From GCA-002790365 sp964486645 (GTDB taxonomy: Bacteria > Bacteroidota > Ignavibacteria > Ignavibacteriales > Ignavibacteriaceae): a DNA stretch of 24,901 nucleotides. The notes under the pieces are model-generated. The model worked only from the letters and a program-made list of their open reading frames with translations, was not told the DNA's origin and did not search any database. The position numbers and the translations under genes were made by a program. Below are positions 14,746 to 23,111 of the stretch, one piece after another. Numbering within the stretch: position 1 is the stretch's first letter; each line of letters starts with the position of its first letter. The stretch covers positions 1 through 24,901 of the forward strand of contig CAZAOG010000029.1 of the NCBI GenBank assembly GCA_964486645.1, read 5' to 3'.

Positions 14746-16380
14746 CTATTTCGTATTAATTAAAGGTATTCCCATATTTGCACTCGGCTCTGTTATTTTC
14801 AGCAAATCCGCTATGGTCGGCGCAATGTCAACAATGTAAACGGGTTTGTTGACTGTTTGTTTGGGAATGTTCCATCCGTAAAATAAAAGCGGAATGTGAG
14901 TATCATAAGAATAACTGGAACCGTGTGTTACGTGACGATCCGAACTTGAACCGGGTATGTACCCCGGCTGAAGTTCCAATGCAACATCGCCGGAAAGCGA
15001 AGGGTTAAAACCGTTTAATATTAAATTCGCAGAAGTTCGGCTTGCTACATTGTGGTTTAATGCGTCGAGCGCAAAAACCTGTTTTATAAAAGGAAAGGTT
15101 ATTCGCAAATAATCTGCATATTCTCTTCTTACATTTATCAAATTTAATTTTAAAGAGTTAATAACATTATAGTTTAAGAAAATCTGTTTGTTTGAAAATT
15201 TTTCGATGATGTTTTCATTATTAAATTTTCTGACAGAAAATCTTTTTAATGAATCTAAAACTACTTTAAAATCTATCCAATCCCCGGGGATATTGTGTTC
15301 TTTTAAAAATTCCGGATTTTCGGCAACACCGTGGTCGGCTGTTAGGAATAAAATATAATTCCCTTCACCTACCTGTTTGTTTAGTTTGTTTATTAATTTT
15401 GCGATTAATAAATCCAATTTAATGTAAGTATCTTCAACCTCAACAGAATTTGGTCCATAAGAATGACCGATGTAATCGGTGGACGAAAAACTGATGGCAA
15501 GAAAATCAGTTTGCGTTCCCAGTCCAAGTTTTTCATTCTTTAAAGTAGCTGCTGCAAAATTGTACAATAGTTCGTTGCCGTAAGGTGTGCTTCTGATTAA
15601 ATCTCTTTTTTTTCCGGTTGACATGTTTTTAAATGAATGAGGAAAAGTGGTTTTATTTTCAAAAAAAAGATCGGCTTCAAACGGTTCGTTATCGGGCAGT
15701 GTTACCCAATATTTTTCTAACGGATAACTCAGCTTCCATTCGGCCGACATGTACTTATCTGCTAATTTCTTTTTGTTAAATTTCTTAACCCATTCAGGAA
15801 GTTGTTTCATATAAAATGATGAAGTAATGAATCCACCGCTTTTAGGGTCATACCAATAAGCACCGTCAGGAAAATGACCTCCCGGTAAAACGGCAGCCCT
15901 GTCTTTTATGGATATGCTTATTACTTTTGACTTTTTGTTTGTGGCAAGTTTCAGCTGATCGGTAATGGTTGTGGATAGTAAATTTTTAGGCGACATCTCA
16001 CCGTTCTTATTATTTGCACCTACGGTTTTTACGGTGTTATCGCCTACACTGTAAATTGTTTTTTTTAATTTTTTATCATACCAATAATTAGAGATAATGC
16101 CGTGAAAATACGGCGTTGTTCCCGTATAAATTGAAGCATGCCCCGGGCCCGTGTAGGTGGGAATATAATTTAAATGAGCAAATGTGAAATTGCTTCCGTC
16201 TTTAATCAGTTTTTTAAACCCTTCCTCGCTGTAAAGAGAATTAAATCTGTACAGATAATCATACCTCATTTGGTCAACTACAATTCCAACAACCAACTTT
16301 GGCGATTTACTTTTTTTCTTTCCAAATATAAAGGAGCTGCCGATAAGCAAAACAACTGCGAATAACAATAAGCGTTTCAT
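14746..16380 (-). CDS. PafA-like alkaline phosphatase (secreted phosphate monoesterase)
   Basis: A 544-aa alkaline phosphatase superfamily enzyme that hydrolyses phosphate monoesters in the periplasm. It has a signal peptide (MKRLLLFAVVLLIGSSFIFG). The catalytic set of the PafA subgroup can be followed in order: metal ligand D36 (VVDQMR), nucleophile T77 (YTGPGHAS), N98 (ISNYWYD), K159 and R161 (SIKDRAA), D302 and H306 (STDYIGHSYG), D349 and H350 (TADHG) and H495 (YDTHIPLLFYG). The N98/K159/R161 trio separates PafA-type monoesterases from the phosphodiesterases of the same superfamily. The length is normal. It is a single gene, divergent from the DUF1015-serC pair. Phosphate control would be expected, but I see no identifiable Pho box. 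Confidence 0.9.
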   Translation of the reverse strand: MKRLLLFAVVLLIGSSFIFGKKKSKSPKLVVGIVVDQMRYDYLYRFNSLYSEEGFKKLIKDGSNFTFAHLNYIPTYTGPGHASIYTGTTPYFHGIISNYWYDKKLKKTIYSVGDNTVKTVGANNKNGEMSPKNLLSTTITDQLKLATNKKSKVISISIKDRAAVLPGGHFPDGAYWYDPKSGGFITSSFYMKQLPEWVKKFNKKKLADKYMSAEWKLSYPLEKYWVTLPDNEPFEADLFFENKTTFPHSFKNMSTGKKRDLIRSTPYGNELLYNFAAATLKNEKLGLGTQTDFLAISFSSTDYIGHSYGPNSVEVEDTYIKLDLLIAKLINKLNKQVGEGNYILFLTADHGVAENPEFLKEHNIPGDWIDFKVVLDSLKRFSVRKFNNENIIEKFSNKQIFLNYNVINSLKLNLINVRREYADYLRITFPFIKQVFALDALNHNVASRTSANLILNGFNPSLSGDVALELQPGYIPGSSSDRHVTHGSSYSYDTHIPLLFYGWNIPKQTVNKPVYIVDIAPTIADLLKITEPSANMGIPLINTK

Positions 16381-16712
16381 AATCTTCTGTTTTTTAATAT
16401 TTAGTGAAAAATGAATATTAAATATAGCAGAATAATTTAAAAAATATGTCCGTTTTCAAATTATTAAATAATAAAAATTTTCTACATCTATCCGAGCATA
16501 AATATATACCTTAATTTTAAGTTGAATTTTAAAATAAAATCAAGATTCCCGATATCTTTTTCTAATGAAATGGCAGACTAAAAAATAATATGATTTTTTA
16601 AAAAAGAGAATTGTTATAATTACAGATATCGTGAATCTTTAAAAATGGATTATTATTTAGAATATACTGATTTTAGTGATTCAAGTTAAGAAAAATATGG
16701 AGATGAATTCAA
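16381..16712. other. Divergent intergenic region, phosphatase / DUF1015
   Basis: This 332-base, very AT-rich gap has no gene. It holds a long inverted repeat (16542-16557 and 16624-16639), a TATAAT-like hexamer at 16615-16620 without a convincing -35, and a GGAG Shine-Dalgarno site before the DUF1015 ATG. The promoters for both flanking genes must lie here, but I cannot place them with confidence. Confidence 0.5.
16542..16639. repeat. Inverted repeat, 15 of 16 bases matching
   Basis: AAGATTCCCGATATCT (16542-16557) is inverted at 16624-16639 with a single mismatch, enclosing 66 AT-rich bases. The arm resembles the GATTCCCGAAATCTT arm of the hairpin at 19132-19183, so the two may be relatives of one repeat family. 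It could also be an operator for the divergent promoters. Confidence 0.5.
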
Positions 16713-17960
16713 ATGGCTATTATCAAACCTTTTAAAGCATTAAGACCCCAAAAAGAAATTGCGCAAACTGTTGCCAGCGTTCCTTATGACGTGGTTAACA
16801 GAGAAGAAGCAAAACAATTAGTCGCAGATAACGAACTGAGTTTTTTAAGAATAGGAAGGGCTGAAGCTGCTTTGGACGACAGCGTTGATGCATATTCACC
16901 TTCCGTATATAAAAAAGCTAAAGAAAATTTAGACAAACTTATAACCGATGCGCCTCTTATTCAGGACGATACACCCAGGTTTTATTTGTATCAATTAATT
17001 ATGGACGGCAGACCTCAGACAGGAATTGCCGCGGTTTTTTCCGTAGAAGATTACGAGAACAACGTTATATTAAAACACGAAAATACACGCAAAGAAAAAG
17101 AAGACGACAGAACAAATCATATAATAACTACTTCGGCACAAACCGGTCCCGTTTTTTTAACCTATAAAGGTGTTGATAAAATAAATGAAGTTGTTGAAAA
17201 TATTATCAACGTTCAAGAACCCGAATATGATTTTACTGCCGAAGACGGAATTACTCATAAGATTTGGCTTCTGCCCGAAGATTTAAATTCCGTTATTATT
17301 GAAGAATTAAAAAATGTTGAAAGTCTATACATTGCCGACGGTCACCACAGAGCAGCAAGCGCTTGGAGAGCAAGAAACGAAAAAAGAGATAACAACCCGA
17401 ACCACTCCGGTGAAGAAGAATACAATTATTTCCTCGGAGTTCTTTTTCCGGCGGAACAATTAAAAATTCTTGCGTACAACAGAGTTGTCCGGGATTTAAA
17501 CGGTTTGAGCAAAGAAGAATTCTTAAACAGCATCAACGAAAAATTCTCGGTTGAAAAAACGGAAGAAAAAGAACCGACGGAGACAAAAATATTTTGTATG
17601 TATTTAGACGGTGAGTGGTATAAACTTACTGCAAGAGATTCGATTATTGCAAGCAATTCCTTAAGCGATAACGTGGGTGAAAAATTAGACGTTAGCATTT
17701 TACAGAATTTTTTGCTTAATCCTGTTTTGGGAATTGATGATGTACGCACAAATAAAAGAATTGATTTTGTAGGAGGGATGCGCGGAACAAAAGAACTTGA
17801 AAAACTTGTTAACGAAGGGAAAGCTTCAGTAGCATTTTCGCTTCATCCTTTATCCGTTGACGATTTAATTAACATTTCCGATGCAGGCGAGAAAATGCCT
17901 CCCAAATCTACTTGGTTCGAACCGAAACTGAGAGACGGTTTATTAATTCATTTAATTTAG
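16713..17960 (+). CDS. DUF1015 family protein next to serC
   Basis: A 415-aa cytoplasmic protein of the DUF1015 (COG4198) family, with no signal peptide. Seen are the N-terminal IIKPFKALRP and SVPYDVVNREEA, a charged motif KHENTRKEKEDDR (about 121-133) and the conserved ADGHHRAASA (208-217). The GHHRAAxA motif recalls the GxxRxxA nucleotide-binding motif of the ParB/SerK group, which includes free-serine kinases. That similarity is my inference from the motif. A good Shine-Dalgarno site precedes the ATG, and serC starts 24 bases after the stop, so the two form an operon. The context suggests a role in serine metabolism. The biochemical activity is not established by anything visible here. Confidence 0.88.
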   Translation: MAIIKPFKALRPQKEIAQTVASVPYDVVNREEAKQLVADNELSFLRIGRAEAALDDSVDAYSPSVYKKAKENLDKLITDAPLIQDDTPRFYLYQLIMDGRPQTGIAAVFSVEDYENNVILKHENTRKEKEDDRTNHIITTSAQTGPVFLTYKGVDKINEVVENIINVQEPEYDFTAEDGITHKIWLLPEDLNSVIIEELKNVESLYIADGHHRAASAWRARNEKRDNNPNHSGEEEYNYFLGVLFPAEQLKILAYNRVVRDLNGLSKEEFLNSINEKFSVEKTEEKEPTETKIFCMYLDGEWYKLTARDSIIASNSLSDNVGEKLDVSILQNFLLNPVLGIDDVRTNKRIDFVGGMRGTKELEKLVNEGKASVAFSLHPLSVDDLINISDAGEKMPPKSTWFEPKLRDGLLIHLI

Positions 17961-17984
17961 AACACAAATATAAAAGGTGGAGAT

Positions 17985-19067
17985 ATGAGAGAGAGAATAT
18001 ATAATTTTAACGCAGGTCCGGCAGTTCTTCCTGAAGAAGTATTAAAAGAAGCACAGGAAAATCTTTTTTCGCTTCCCGGCGTGGGAATGTCGGTGCTTGA
18101 AATCAGTCACCGTTCGGGAACATTCGATAAAATCATCGAAGAAGCTAAAGAAGATTTGAAATCACTTTTATCCATACCCGATAATTACCGCATACTTTTT
18201 CTGCAGGGCGGCGCAAGCACGCAGTTTGCAATGGTACCGATGAACATAATGCCTCCTAAAAATAAAGCCGATTATATTGTTACCGGTGCCTGGTCAAAGA
18301 AAGCGGTTAAAGAAGCAAAGAGAGTCGGAGAAGTAAATATTGCGGCTTCCTCCGAAGAATCCGGGTTTGACAGAATACCTACGGAATTAAATCTCTCCGA
18401 CGATGCATCCTACGTTCATTTTACGTCCAACAACACAATTTACGGAACTCAATGGAAGAACGAACCTGAAGTTGGGGATATACCTTTGGTCTGCGATGCA
18501 TCTTCCGATATTCTCCACAAAAAAATTGACGTAAACAAATACGGTATTATTTACGCGGGTGCTCAGAAAAATATGGGACCATCGGGTGTTACGCTTGTAA
18601 TTTTAAGAGATGATCTTCTCGAAAGATGTTCGGATTCATTATTTACAATGCTTAATTACAAAACACACACAGAAAAAAATTCAATGTTCAACACTCCTCC
18701 TGTTTTCGGTGTTTATATGATTGGACTTGTTGCAAAGTGGCTTAAAAATATGGGCGGGCTTGATGCAATGTACTCCGTTAATAAAGAAAAAGCCGAATTG
18801 CTTTACAACTGCATTGACGAAAGCGAAGGATTCTACAAAGGTCACGCACAAAAAGACAGCCGTTCCGTAATGAACGTAACGTTTAATTTGAAGAGTGAAG
18901 AGTTAGAGAAGAAACTTATTGCGGAAGCTTTGGAAAACGGTTTCGGCGGTGTTAAAGGTCACCGCTCAATCGGCGGACTGAGAGCATCTATTTACAATGC
19001 ATGTCCGAAGACAGCCGTTGAAGAGCTCGTTAAATTTATGAAAGATTTCCGGCAGAGGAACGGATAA
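17985..19067 (+). CDS. serC: Phosphoserine aminotransferase
   Basis: A 360-aa PLP enzyme of the class V aminotransferase fold. It converts 3-phosphohydroxypyruvate and glutamate to phosphoserine in serine synthesis, and can also act in pyridoxal phosphate synthesis. The start YNFNAGPAVLPEEVL is diagnostic. FLQGGASTQF binds the cofactor phosphate, and the Schiff-base lysine is K195 in AGAQKNMGPSG. The C-terminal GVKGHRSIGGLRASIYNA is also typical. Length is normal and all key residues are present. A GGTGGAG Shine-Dalgarno site lies just before the ATG. It is the second gene of a pair with DUF1015. No serA or serB is seen in the window; downstream is a repeat region and then the convergent truB. 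Confidence 0.96.
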   Translation: MRERIYNFNAGPAVLPEEVLKEAQENLFSLPGVGMSVLEISHRSGTFDKIIEEAKEDLKSLLSIPDNYRILFLQGGASTQFAMVPMNIMPPKNKADYIVTGAWSKKAVKEAKRVGEVNIAASSEESGFDRIPTELNLSDDASYVHFTSNNTIYGTQWKNEPEVGDIPLVCDASSDILHKKIDVNKYGIIYAGAQKNMGPSGVTLVILRDDLLERCSDSLFTMLNYKTHTEKNSMFNTPPVFGVYMIGLVAKWLKNMGGLDAMYSVNKEKAELLYNCIDESEGFYKGHAQKDSRSVMNVTFNLKSEELEKKLIAEALENGFGGVKGHRSIGGLRASIYNACPKTAVEELVKFMKDFRQRNG

Positions 19068-19077
19068 TATTTTTGTA

Positions 19078-19098
19078 GAGCGAAACGCTGTTTCGCTC
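19078..19098. repeat. Perfect 9-bp hairpin after serC
   Basis: GAGCGAAAC (19078-19086) and GTTTCGCTC (19090-19098) form a 9-bp stem with a 3-base loop, ten bases after the serC stop. No U-tract follows, so it is not a classic intrinsic terminator. It may be part of a REP-like cluster with the next hairpin. Confidence 0.55.
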
Positions 19099-19131
19099 CG
19101 CTGCAATATCTAAATAACCGCCTGTTATCAG

Positions 19132-19183
19132 ATTCCCGAAATCTTGCGGAACATCCGGATTTCAACCGAAAGATTTCGGGAAT
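19132..19183. repeat. Strong inverted repeat between convergent serC and truB
   Basis: ATTCCCGAAATCTT (19132-19145) is perfectly inverted at 19170-19183. The stem extends inward after one mismatch by CGG/CCG, leaving a 16-base loop that contains ATCCGGAT. It sits between two convergent genes, where a bidirectional terminator would be expected, but it lacks U-tracts and looks more like a REP element. Confidence 0.6.
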
Positions 19184-19261
19184 ATAAATTATTACCTCAC
19201 TTTACAAACAAAAGTTCTTACACTACCCAAAAAGTCGATTTTTGTTTTTCTCTTCACCGAT

Positions 19262-19975
19262 TCACAATCCGGTCTTATTTTCAACCGCAAACTTTTTAAT
19301 AAATTCTTCTACGGTCAGCGCCTCATTAACATCATATTCTCCAATGCCTTCTCTTCGTAATTTGCCGAGCAAACCTCCGCAGCCAAGCGCTTCCCCAAAA
19401 TCATTTGCAATAACTCTAATGTATGTTCCTTTTGAGCATTTAATTTCGAAATGAACATCGGGCAGTTCTATTTTATTTATTTTAAATTCGTAAATATTTA
19501 TTTCTCTCGGCTCCCTCTCAACAGTTTCGCCTTTTCTTGCATATTTATAAAGCCGTTTGCCCTTTACTTTTAAGGCGGAATACATTGGCGGCGTCTGTTT
19601 GATTTTACCCAAAAACTTATCTCTTGCTTCAATAATTTTTTCTTCGGTTATATTTTCAACCGGTTTTATTTCAACGGCTTCTGTTTCCAAATCCATTGAT
19701 GCCGATTTTTTACCCAGCGTTATTATTCCCGAATAAGTTTTTGTTAAATTTTGGAACTCCGAAATGCTTTTTGTCATTTTTCCCGTGCAGATAATTAAAA
19801 GTCCGGTTGCTCCGGGATCAAGCGTACCGGCGTGTCCTACTTTTTTTACTTTTACCGCTTTTCTAATTTGGTGAACAACCCTAAAGGATGTCCGGCCGAG
19901 GGGTTTATCAATAAGAATTGCCTGACCGGTTTGAAAATCAATTTGAGGCGTCGGCTGTGTTTTCTTCGTTATCAT
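19262..19975 (-). CDS. truB: tRNA pseudouridine-55 synthase
   Basis: A 237-aa enzyme that isomerises U55 of the tRNA T-loop. The catalytic Asp is D53 in VGHAGTLDPGATGLL. KPLGRTSF near the N-terminus and PPMYSALKVKGKRLYKYAR are family signatures, and CSKGTYIRVIANDFGEALGCG is the conserved late motif (with SKGTYIR before the C-terminal end). The length fits the shorter bacterial form without a large C-terminal PUA extension. The ATG at 19975 makes a 38-base overlap with the end of rbfA; I see no better in-frame start later, since the next conserved residues follow soon after. It is the last gene of the rimP operon. Confidence 0.95.
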   Translation of the reverse strand: MITKKTQPTPQIDFQTGQAILIDKPLGRTSFRVVHQIRKAVKVKKVGHAGTLDPGATGLLIICTGKMTKSISEFQNLTKTYSGIITLGKKSASMDLETEAVEIKPVENITEEKIIEARDKFLGKIKQTPPMYSALKVKGKRLYKYARKGETVEREPREINIYEFKINKIELPDVHFEIKCSKGTYIRVIANDFGEALGCGGLLGKLRREGIGEYDVNEALTVEEFIKKFAVENKTGL

Positions 19976-20312
19976 TTTCGTGTATTTTCTTTATCAAACC
20001 GTCTATCTTTTCAACGTAGTCTTGTGTGTCATCAATATAAAAATCCAACTCGGGACAAAATTTTAAGTTTATTCTCGAGGCAAGTTCTGTTCTTATAACT
20101 TTAACGTCGCGTCTTACTTTTTCAATTACAAAATCTCTTTTTTGTTTTTCAAATACGGATAAATAAACTTTAGCCTTCTTCAAATCGGGACTTGCTTTTA
20201 CGTTTGTAATTGTAATAAATCCGATCGAAGAATCCCTAAGCTTAAAGAGGAAAATGTTGCTCAGTTCTTCTTTTAAAAGTTTTTCTACTCTGTCTATTCT
20301 GTGAGTCGGCAT
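19938..20312 (-). CDS. rbfA: Ribosome-binding factor A
   Basis: A 124-aa small KH-fold protein that binds the 30S subunit and helps mature the 5' end of 16S rRNA. The N-terminal RIDRVEKLLKEELSNIF, the central IGFITITNVKASPDLKKAKVYLSVF and the C-terminal KFCPELDFYIDDT are the standard family blocks. The tail is acidic (ENDNEENTADASN), and its coding region overlaps the start of truB by 38 bases. It follows infB by 29 bases in the classic operon order. Length is normal. Confidence 0.95.
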   Translation of the reverse strand: MPTHRIDRVEKLLKEELSNIFLFKLRDSSIGFITITNVKASPDLKKAKVYLSVFEKQKRDFVIEKVRRDVKVIRTELASRINLKFCPELDFYIDDTQDYVEKIDGLIKKIHENDNEENTADASN

Positions 20313-20341
20313 AATTATTTTAGGGGGTAATTAGACGTTTT

Positions 20342-23084
20342 TTAATCTAATTTCTTTTTAGTTTCAACCATTTTATAAGCTTCAATAATATCACCGACCT
20401 TTACATCGTTAAAATTATTAATACTTATTCCACACTCATATCCTGCGTCCACTTCTTTCACATCGTCTTTAAATCTTTTCAAAGCGTTTATCTCGCCTTG
20501 ATGGATGACAATTCCGTCTCTTATTATTCTTACTTTATTATTACGTGTAACTCTTCCGTCAAGCACGTAGCAGCCGGCAACGGTACCCACTTTCGGTACT
20601 TTGAATATATCTCTTACTTCTATTGTCGAAGTAATTTCTTCAGAAATAATCGGGGAAAGCAGACCTTCAAGTGCCGATTTTATTTCATTAATGGTATCGT
20701 AAATTACATTGTAAAGTCTGATATCCACTTTTTCTTTTTCGGCTAATTTGCGGGCGTTCAGGTTTGGTCTTACGTGAAAACCGATAATAATGGCGCGTGA
20801 AGCCGAAGCAAGTAGAACATCGCCCTCGGATATTCCACCCACTCCTTTATGAATAACTTTTACAACAACTTCTTCGGTAGATAATTTCATCAATGAATCC
20901 GACAGAGCTTCGACCGAACCGTCCACATCGCATTTTACGATAAGCGGAAGCTCTTTTACTCCGCCGATACTAATTTGTTTTGCAATTTCATCCAATGTAA
21001 TATGATGAACTTGTTTCTGGTCTTGTTCTCTTTTTAGCTGCTGTCTTTTTAATCCGATTTCTCTCGCTTGTTTTTCGGATTCAACCACGATAAAGGTATC
21101 GCCTGCTTGAGGTGTTCCTTCAAATCCAAGTACCTGTACGGGAGTTGACGGCGGAGCTTGATTCATTTTTTTACCCCTTTCGTCAAACATTGCCCTTACT
21201 TTACCTTGATAGATACCCGCAATAAAAGGGTCGCCTATTTTCAAAGTTCCTTTTTGTATAAGAATGGTTCCGGTAATTCCCCTGCCTTTATCCAATTGTG
21301 CTTCAACCACAATACCTCGAGCATTTCTTTTCGGATTTGCCTTTAATTCCAGCAGTTCGGCTTCAAGTAAAATCGTCTCTAAAAGATTATCTACATTTAA
21401 TCCCGTTTTTGCCGAGATTTCAACGCATTGATATTTACCTCCCCAGGATTCAACAAGAATATTTCTATCTGCCAATTGTTGTTTTATTTTTTCCGAATTT
21501 GCACCGGGTTTGTCAATTTTATTTATTGCAATAACTATCGGAACATTTGCGGCCTGGGCGTGATTTATCGCCTCGACGGTTTGAGGCATAACCGCATCAT
21601 CAGCCGCAACAATAAGCACTACTATATCGGTAGCCTGCGCTCCTCTTGCTCTCATTGCGGTAAATGCTTCGTGACCGGGAGTATCCAAAAATGCAATTTC
21701 TTTTCCGTTACCCGCATCAACTTTATAAGCACCGATATGCTGTGTAATTCCGCCCGATTCTCCGGCTACAACATTTTCTTTTCTTATGTAATCCAGCAGC
21801 GAGGTTTTACCGTGATCAACGTGTCCCATTATTGTAACTACCGGCGGTCTCGGAACCAGTGTTTCGGGGTCGTCGGGTGCATCAACCAATGCATCGGATG
21901 TAAATTCTTCCACAAATTCAACTTCAAAACCGAATTCATCGGCAACAAGCGTTATTGTTTCAACATCAAGCCTTTGATTTATTGAAACCATAATGCCCAA
22001 TTCCATGCATTTGGCAATTACATCACTGACGGGTACTTCCATTAAATTCGCCAGTTCGTTTACGGCGCTGTACTCGGTTATTCTAATCTTGGTAGCTTCT
22101 AAGGTTTTTTGTTCCTGTTTCTTTTCTTCTTCTTCTTCGCGTTCTTTTCTTTTTTTCTTTCTGTGACTTGCTCTGCTTGAAATAACATTGCCGTCATCAA
22201 TGCTCATCATCGTTTTTCTTATTGCAGCTTTTACATCTTTCTCATCTATTTCAAACTTCTTTATTCTTTTCTTCTTTTTAGCCGGAACTTCTTCTTTGCC
22301 TTCCTGCTGTTTCTTTTTTCTGCCCTTTAATTTTTTCTTCTTCTTGGTTTTTGCAGCTTCGGAATCTTCAGAATCTTTTTTGGAGGGTTTCTTTTTTGTC
22401 TTACCGTCGTCAAGGTCCATTTTGCCAACAACTTTCAATCCTTTTCTTTTAGCTAACGCAGTTTCTGCAGGAGTTCTGAATTTCTCTTCTTTTTTCTTTT
22501 CCTCTACTTTTTCTTCCTCTTTTTCATGGGCTTTAATTTCTTCTTTCTCTTCCGCTTCTACTTCGACTTCTTCTTTTTTATCGGTTTCACCCTCTTCTTT
22601 TCCCTCTGTTTCCTCCGTTTCCTTTTCTTCCTTTTCTTCNNNNNNNNNNNNNNNNNNNNNNNNNNNNNNNNNNNNNNNNNNNNNNNNNNNNNNNNNNNNN
22701 NNNNNNNNNNNNNNNNNNNNNNNNNNNNNNNNNNNNNNNTTCCTTTTCTTCCTTTTCTTCTTCTGCTTTTATTTCCTGTTCGGCTTTTTCTTCATCTTTA
22801 ATTTTTTCTTCTTCTTTAGCTTCCTCTTCCTTGGTTTCCTCTTCTTCTTTATCGGATCTTTTCTTTTTAAATTCCGCTATTTTTTTGTAATGCTTCTGAG
22901 CTTTATCGATGTCTTTCTTGTAATGCTCGGAAATATCCTGTATCATTTCATCGTTAAGGGCGGACATTATGGTCTTTACTTTGTGTCCTTTATTTACAAG
23001 AAATTCAAGCAGCTCTTTAGCTGAGAGATTATTCTCTGATGCAAATTTGAATATTTTTAATTTCTTCGGTTTAGTCTCAGCCAT
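20342..23084 (-). CDS. infB: Translation initiation factor IF-2, interrupted by an assembly gap
   Basis: IF-2 is the GTPase that brings initiator tRNA to the 30S subunit. The N-terminal part (from 23084) begins MAETKPKKLKIFKFASENN and runs into a Glu/Lys-rich linker. A 100-N gap (22640-22739) interrupts the linker. After the gap come more Lys/Glu-rich sequence, an IF2_N module (ITEYSAVNELANLMEVPVSD), and the GTPase with G1 GHVDHGKTS, G3 DTPGHEAF, G4 NKID and G5 SAKTG. Domains II to IV follow. Across the literal 100 N the frame is broken. Both flanks read in one phase (EEKEEKE on each side), so the gene is probably intact. Joining the flanks on their shared repeat gives about 873 aa, a normal length. 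It lies 27 bases after nusA. Confidence 0.93.
22640..22739. other. 100-N assembly gap inside infB
   Basis: A run of exactly 100 N, the usual scaffolding placeholder, so the true size is unknown. The 21 bases on each side (22619-22639 and 22740-22760) are identical and encode EEKEEKE in the same codon phase. The gap therefore falls in a tandem Glu/Lys-coding repeat, and the two contig ends may simply overlap. Confidence 0.97.
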
Positions 23085-23111
23085 TTTTATTTTGTTTTTT
23101 TAATTGTTGTT

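Noticed and set aside
19187..19200. AATTATTACCT half-site of the array's activator motif between serC and truB
   Set aside because: It is a single half-site lacking the GT end, has no partner or -24/-12 element, and lies between two convergent gene ends. It is most likely chance.
20342..22438. A separate 698-aa IF-2 gene starting with TTG at 22438
   Set aside because: The frame continues upstream without a stop to the assembly gap, and the upstream fragment encodes the IF-2 N-terminus in the same phase. It is one gene split by N.
22188..23024. Long plus-strand open frame rich in Phe and Ser opposite infB
   Set aside because: It is the antisense of the Lys/Glu-rich IF-2 linker and runs through the N gap. 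The low-complexity composition explains the lack of stops.
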